Part shown: in pieces, positions 14,124 through 17,136 of the stretch
How the letters are laid out: each line of letters begins with the position of its first letter
Numbering within the stretch: position 1 is the first letter of the stretch
Made by a program: the position numbers and the translations under genes
Origin: Balneolales bacterium
GTDB taxonomy: Bacteria; Bacteroidota; Rhodothermia; Balneolales; Natronogracilivirgulaceae
Reading direction: 5' to 3'
Assembly: GCA_007131625.1 (NCBI GenBank)
Contig: SLQC01000176.1
Span: forward strand, 1-17,136
Length of the DNA: 17,136 bases
The notes under the pieces: model-generated
The model's database searches: none
The model's input: the letters and a program-made list of their open reading frames with translations, nothing else
What the model was told of the DNA's origin: nothing

Positions 14124-15428
14124 TTAACGGATTGTAGTATCTTCACCAATCCAGGAATAACATTCTTTAAGGTCACCGTTGATGTGAATTCTATCACCGG
14201 TGCTCCAATTCTGATAAAACTTTTCTTCAGCTGTAGGTGTCACGGGCTGATAGGTCCGGTACATACGGTTCACCGTGCTTGCAACACCGGAGTTACGCTC
14301 CCTGGCCCGATCCAGGTAATCCAGCACAAGCCAATAGACCACTTTGTCGATGCGGGTCATTTCCGACCCGGCACAACGAGTTACGGCCTGTCCGTAAATC
14401 TGGGCAATAGTAATAAAAGGGTCGGCCCAGTTGGGATCTTCATTGGCGGCTCGCCGGGCATACTCTCTTGCATCCTGCAGGTTGCGAAGATTCAGATGAT
14501 TTTCGGCAATACGCAACGAAGTACGGGCACGATCCGAGTCCTCCTGTAAGCTGTGAGCTTCCCTTAAATATCTGTTGGCCAAGGTGTATTCTCCTACGTT
14601 TTCCGCCTTGTCGGCCAGCCTGAGGATATTTGAAACATTTGGATTGATCTCATACATGTTGACAGCCATCTCTCTGGCTTTGTCCCGATTGCCAGTTGCC
14701 CGATACAGTTCATATAGCTCGTGCAAAAGGTCCAGATTTTCGGGATCTTCTTCGAGATCACTTGAAAGCAATTCAATCCGCTCATCAGGGTCTGTTATAA
14801 GTTCATTCCGTATTTCTGCAAAGAATTCAATTGTTCCGCTGTCGGCATATGGTTCAGCATCGTTGATGATGGAGAAGACAGCGTCCCGGTCTTCCTGCCG
14901 TACATAGTTCTGTATTATCATCTGAACATAGTATCCGTTACCCGCTGTGGTGGCTCTTTCCGGATCCATCTGGAACATTGTTTCATAATCCTGAAGCGCC
15001 AACTGATACCCGTTTTCGATATGGTCAGCATGACTTTGATAAAAGCGCCCCCGCTGGAAGTACCAGCGATAAATATTGATTTCTTCGTCATCAAATATTG
15101 CAAGAACACGATCGTAAAGTTGCAGCGAAGAATCCAGATAGGCTTCACGCAATCCAGGGTCATCCTGCTGATTAGCCATGTGTTCGTAGACATCGATCAT
15201 GCGTCTGAAATTACGGTCACCGCGATACTCTCCGGGATGATCATCCATTTCTTTTGGATGTGCATCGACCAACCATCTTCCATAAACAAGTGCCTGCTCA
15301 TATTGCTCATTCCGGAATTCTTCCGCAAAAAGTGACTGTATTTGCAGTGGAGTGTAACCAAACGGCTGTGCATATACCGTACCGGCTCCAATCAGTATAG
15401 TGATTACAAAAAGTGATATTCTTGTCAT
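14124..15428 (-). CDS. Secreted tetratricopeptide-repeat protein
   Basis: A 434-residue exported protein with a signal peptide (ISLFVITILIGAGTVYA, cleavage after residue 20, mature start Gln-Pro-Phe). Most of the length is helical, with degenerate TPR-like repeats: about 36-56, 116-155, 228-262 (NLDLLHELYELYRATGNRDKA) and 280-335 (ANRYLREAHSL, ARRAANEDPNWADPF). The last 90 residues form a non-TPR ending with Cys352 in RCAGSEMTRIDKVVYWL, TAEEKFYQNWSTGD, and Cys423 in ECYSWIGED; these two Cys could form a periplasmic disulfide. I recall this ending in TPR proteins of Bacteroidota and relatives, but no function is known to me. It sits 29 nt after an outer-membrane barrel gene, and a role as a periplasmic partner of the barrel is a fair guess only. 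Confidence 0.75.
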   Translation of the reverse strand: MTRISLFVITILIGAGTVYAQPFGYTPLQIQSLFAEEFRNEQYEQALVYGRWLVDAHPKEMDDHPGEYRGDRNFRRMIDVYEHMANQQDDPGLREAYLDSSLQLYDRVLAIFDDEEINIYRWYFQRGRFYQSHADHIENGYQLALQDYETMFQMDPERATTAGNGYYVQMIIQNYVRQEDRDAVFSIINDAEPYADSGTIEFFAEIRNELITDPDERIELLSSDLEEDPENLDLLHELYELYRATGNRDKAREMAVNMYEINPNVSNILRLADKAENVGEYTLANRYLREAHSLQEDSDRARTSLRIAENHLNLRNLQDAREYARRAANEDPNWADPFITIAQIYGQAVTRCAGSEMTRIDKVVYWLVLDYLDRARERNSGVASTVNRMYRTYQPVTPTAEEKFYQNWSTGDRIHINGDLKECYSWIGEDTTIR

Positions 15429-15457
15429 GGCGATAAAGGTTATTCTTCTCGATCTGC

Positions 15458-16756
15458 TTATTGCAGTCGACGTTGTTCAAACATAAGTTCGGATAAATTA
15501 AAAGTGATTTTAAACGCAAAAACCCTTTCTGAAACCAGGTCAGAAACCTCGGTTCCCCGGAAACCGTATTCGACATTAAAGTCAATCGACGAACCTGTAC
15601 GGGATGAGGGAATGCCCCATCCTGCATGTATAGTAACGGTTTCAATATCCGTTTCGTGCAGTGTAAGGTTGCCTGTATCGTAAGATACACCTATTCTATA
15701 TATGAAATTTGAGAAAAACGTACTCCCGACGTCTCTGCGTGCGGCAATATACTGACTGCCTAACCCGAAACGCAGACGATCATTCAAAAAAGACTCGGCT
15801 TGACCATTGAAGTTGGTATACCCTTCCCAATTTTGATAAATGACATCACTACTAATCACAAGATACGGATTTAGATTATAGGAAAATCCGGCACTCGCTT
15901 CAAGAGGGAATGTTACATTTCCGTCACCGTAATAGGATGGCGGATTAATGGTCACATCCCGTAAATCAATTCTGGATTCAAGCCTTTTCTCCGAAACCAT
16001 GGCCACCGGCAATGAGAGAGTTGCGCCGAAAGCAGCGCGGTCGTTACTGCGAAAAGCATCACTCCTCGAGTAATAAATCCCTAACCGGTTTCCGAAACCG
16101 TAGTGCGAAGTGGTTTCAAGCAGGTTGACAGGCCTGTAATCCGGGTTGTTGAAATAAATGGTCTGATGTCTTTTTATCACACCAAGCAACAGTGAAGGGG
16201 CATAACCGAATGATAAAGAATTGGTGATTCTGTAACCAAACCCCACTTCAATTTTGTTGATTCCACCACTTCCCACATTTTCAATCTGGTAGGCTAACTC
16301 ACCACCCGTATGATTCTGGCCAGGTGGAAGTGAATATTCGTTTTCGGTTATATAACGCGAAGATGTCAGCGGTGATACCGAAAATGAAACCCCAAACCGA
16401 TCGCGACTCACAGGCAGAACCATCTGAAAGGGACCGGCTTGAAACTGGGTTGAGTTTCCCTGGGTGCTACCGTATTGCGCATTAAAGCTTCTTATTTCAA
16501 ATGCTCCGCTTGCATTGGTGAAAACGGTACGGGACCAGGCAGCTGGATTGGCAATACTCGCTATCCTGTTGTCGTGCAAAGCCACACCATATACACCCAT
16601 TCCATCAGCATACGTGGAACGGAAATCATTGGGAAGACCCACTCCGAAATGAGAGTACATCGACCCGCCTCTCCAAATGCCATCGGCTTCAGCTCGGTCA
16701 GCGAGAGTGGTTAAGAGAAACAGACAAACTGTTACAACGGAAAGGAAATGTCTCAT
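15458..16756 (-). CDS. Putative outer-membrane beta-barrel protein
   Basis: A 432-residue protein with a signal peptide (FLSVVTVCLFLLTTLADRAEA, cleavage about residue 24). The mature part has many alternating amphipathic strands such as INKIEVGFGYRITNSLSFGYAPSLLLG and ASAGFSYNLNPYLVISSDV, as in FadL-like transport barrels. The segment IASIANPAAWSR resembles the NPAxLS motif near the N-terminus of PorV/FadL relatives. The strands continue to VFAFKITFNLSELMF near the end, but the final residues EQRRLQ are not a classic aromatic C-terminus for BAM. It starts 10 nt after the stop of the partial upstream gene and is followed 29 nt later by the TPR gene, which suggests one operon and perhaps one envelope complex. 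Specific function unknown. Confidence 0.75.
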   Translation of the reverse strand: MRHFLSVVTVCLFLLTTLADRAEADGIWRGGSMYSHFGVGLPNDFRSTYADGMGVYGVALHDNRIASIANPAAWSRTVFTNASGAFEIRSFNAQYGSTQGNSTQFQAGPFQMVLPVSRDRFGVSFSVSPLTSSRYITENEYSLPPGQNHTGGELAYQIENVGSGGINKIEVGFGYRITNSLSFGYAPSLLLGVIKRHQTIYFNNPDYRPVNLLETTSHYGFGNRLGIYYSRSDAFRSNDRAAFGATLSLPVAMVSEKRLESRIDLRDVTINPPSYYGDGNVTFPLEASAGFSYNLNPYLVISSDVIYQNWEGYTNFNGQAESFLNDRLRFGLGSQYIAARRDVGSTFFSNFIYRIGVSYDTGNLTLHETDIETVTIHAGWGIPSSRTGSSIDFNVEYGFRGTEVSDLVSERVFAFKITFNLSELMFEQRRLQ

Positions 16757-16766
16757 ATAGTGATGA

Positions 16767-17136
16767 TTACTGCTCTTGGGAGATACTTGTGATTAGTATT
16801 TTGGGCTGTCGTTCGGTGGGGTCATCCGGACCGGAAATCAATGCGGGCATAACCCTGCCGTCGTTGGAACCGATCACAGCATATAGTTTACGTGAATCCG
16901 ACGAATTTTGCATTTGCTCGAGGGCGAGATTTGTCAGGTTCAATCGGTAAGAACTATCCACTTCCAGACGGTTTGACTGAAAACGGGGCTCCACATTTAT
17001 AGAATAATTGATCTCATCCGGCTCCAGATAAAAGAGTCGCATGGTTTCGACTCCTGGCCTGACAAACTGCGGATCAACACCGGTACCGGCATCCATACGA
17101 ACGGTGTCTTTATATAGAACCATCTCAACTCTGGAA
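16767..17136 (-). CDS. Extracytoplasmic beta-rich protein, C-terminal part only (DUF4270-like)
   Basis: The frame is open to the right edge of the window, so at least 122 C-terminal residues are seen and the true start lies outside. An ATG at 17121-17123 is internal. The text has short strands (RVEMVLYKDTVRM, MRLFYLEP), a segment YRLNLTNLALEQMQ and an ending RQPKILITSISQEQ. The pattern 'YRxNLTxxLQ ... RPKLxITY' is what I remember from the C-terminus of DUF4270 lipoproteins of Bacteroidota, but the match is by eye. The stop is 10 nt before the barrel gene, so it heads the barrel/TPR operon. An exported location is inferred from this neighbourhood. Confidence 0.4.
   Translation of the reverse strand, partial: SRVEMVLYKDTVRMDAGTGVDPQFVRPGVETMRLFYLEPDEINYSINVEPRFQSNRLEVDSSYRLNLTNLALEQMQNSSDSRKLYAVIGSNDGRVMPALISGPDDPTERQPKILITSISQEQ

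Overview
The window is ordinary-looking chromosomal DNA from a Gram-negative bacterium of the Bacteroidota/Rhodothermota/Balneolota group, most likely Balneolota. This rests on a PorV/PorQ-type outer-membrane protein, a Rho with an Asn/Lys/Arg-rich tail, a TPR lipoprotein-like secreted protein next to a beta-barrel protein, start codons mostly without Shine-Dalgarno sequences, and two exact TAnnTTTG elements of the kind used as -7 boxes in Bacteroidota. Base composition looks moderate, which argues against the GC-rich Salinibacter type. There is no rRNA, tRNA, CRISPR array, insertion sequence or phage gene. The window holds 18 protein genes, one cut by the right edge, and no gene-free stretch longer than 300 bases.

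Layout from left to right. (1) 5-883, minus strand: an ArsR-type repressor followed by a one-Cys Bcp-like peroxiredoxin. (2) 1140-2768, plus strand: AMP nucleosidase followed 3 nt later by a GNAT acetyltransferase. (3) 3029-5398, plus: radC and argS, converging on (4) 5445-5876, minus: a small STAS/SpoIIAA-like protein. (5) 6049-7979, minus: dnaN with a SAM-hydrolase/adenosyltransferase gene 8 nt behind it. (6) 8203-11342, plus: PorV-like barrel, miaA, purS, purQ. (7) 11591-12689, plus: lptB and a single-domain rhodanese, 1 nt apart, converging on (8) 12712-17136, minus: a partial extracytoplasmic protein, an outer-membrane barrel, a TPR protein and rho.

Functional themes are housekeeping: purine metabolism (purS, purQ, AMP nucleosidase), tRNA modification and charging (miaA, argS), replication (dnaN), transcription termination (rho), LPS export (lptB), and the cell envelope.

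I found no convincing new multi-gene system. The strongest unexplained signals are noncoding. First, the rho leader has two interleaved perfect 6-bp inverted repeats (13974-14000) that can form mutually exclusive hairpins or a pseudoknot-like fold just before the start codon. Second, the arsR/amn intergenic region has five copies of ATTGGT/ACCAAT plus a textbook-spaced TTGATA-N17-TATAAT promoter. Third, there is a 16-bp palindrome upstream of dnaN. The least-understood protein group is the barrel/TPR/partial-protein cluster upstream of rho.
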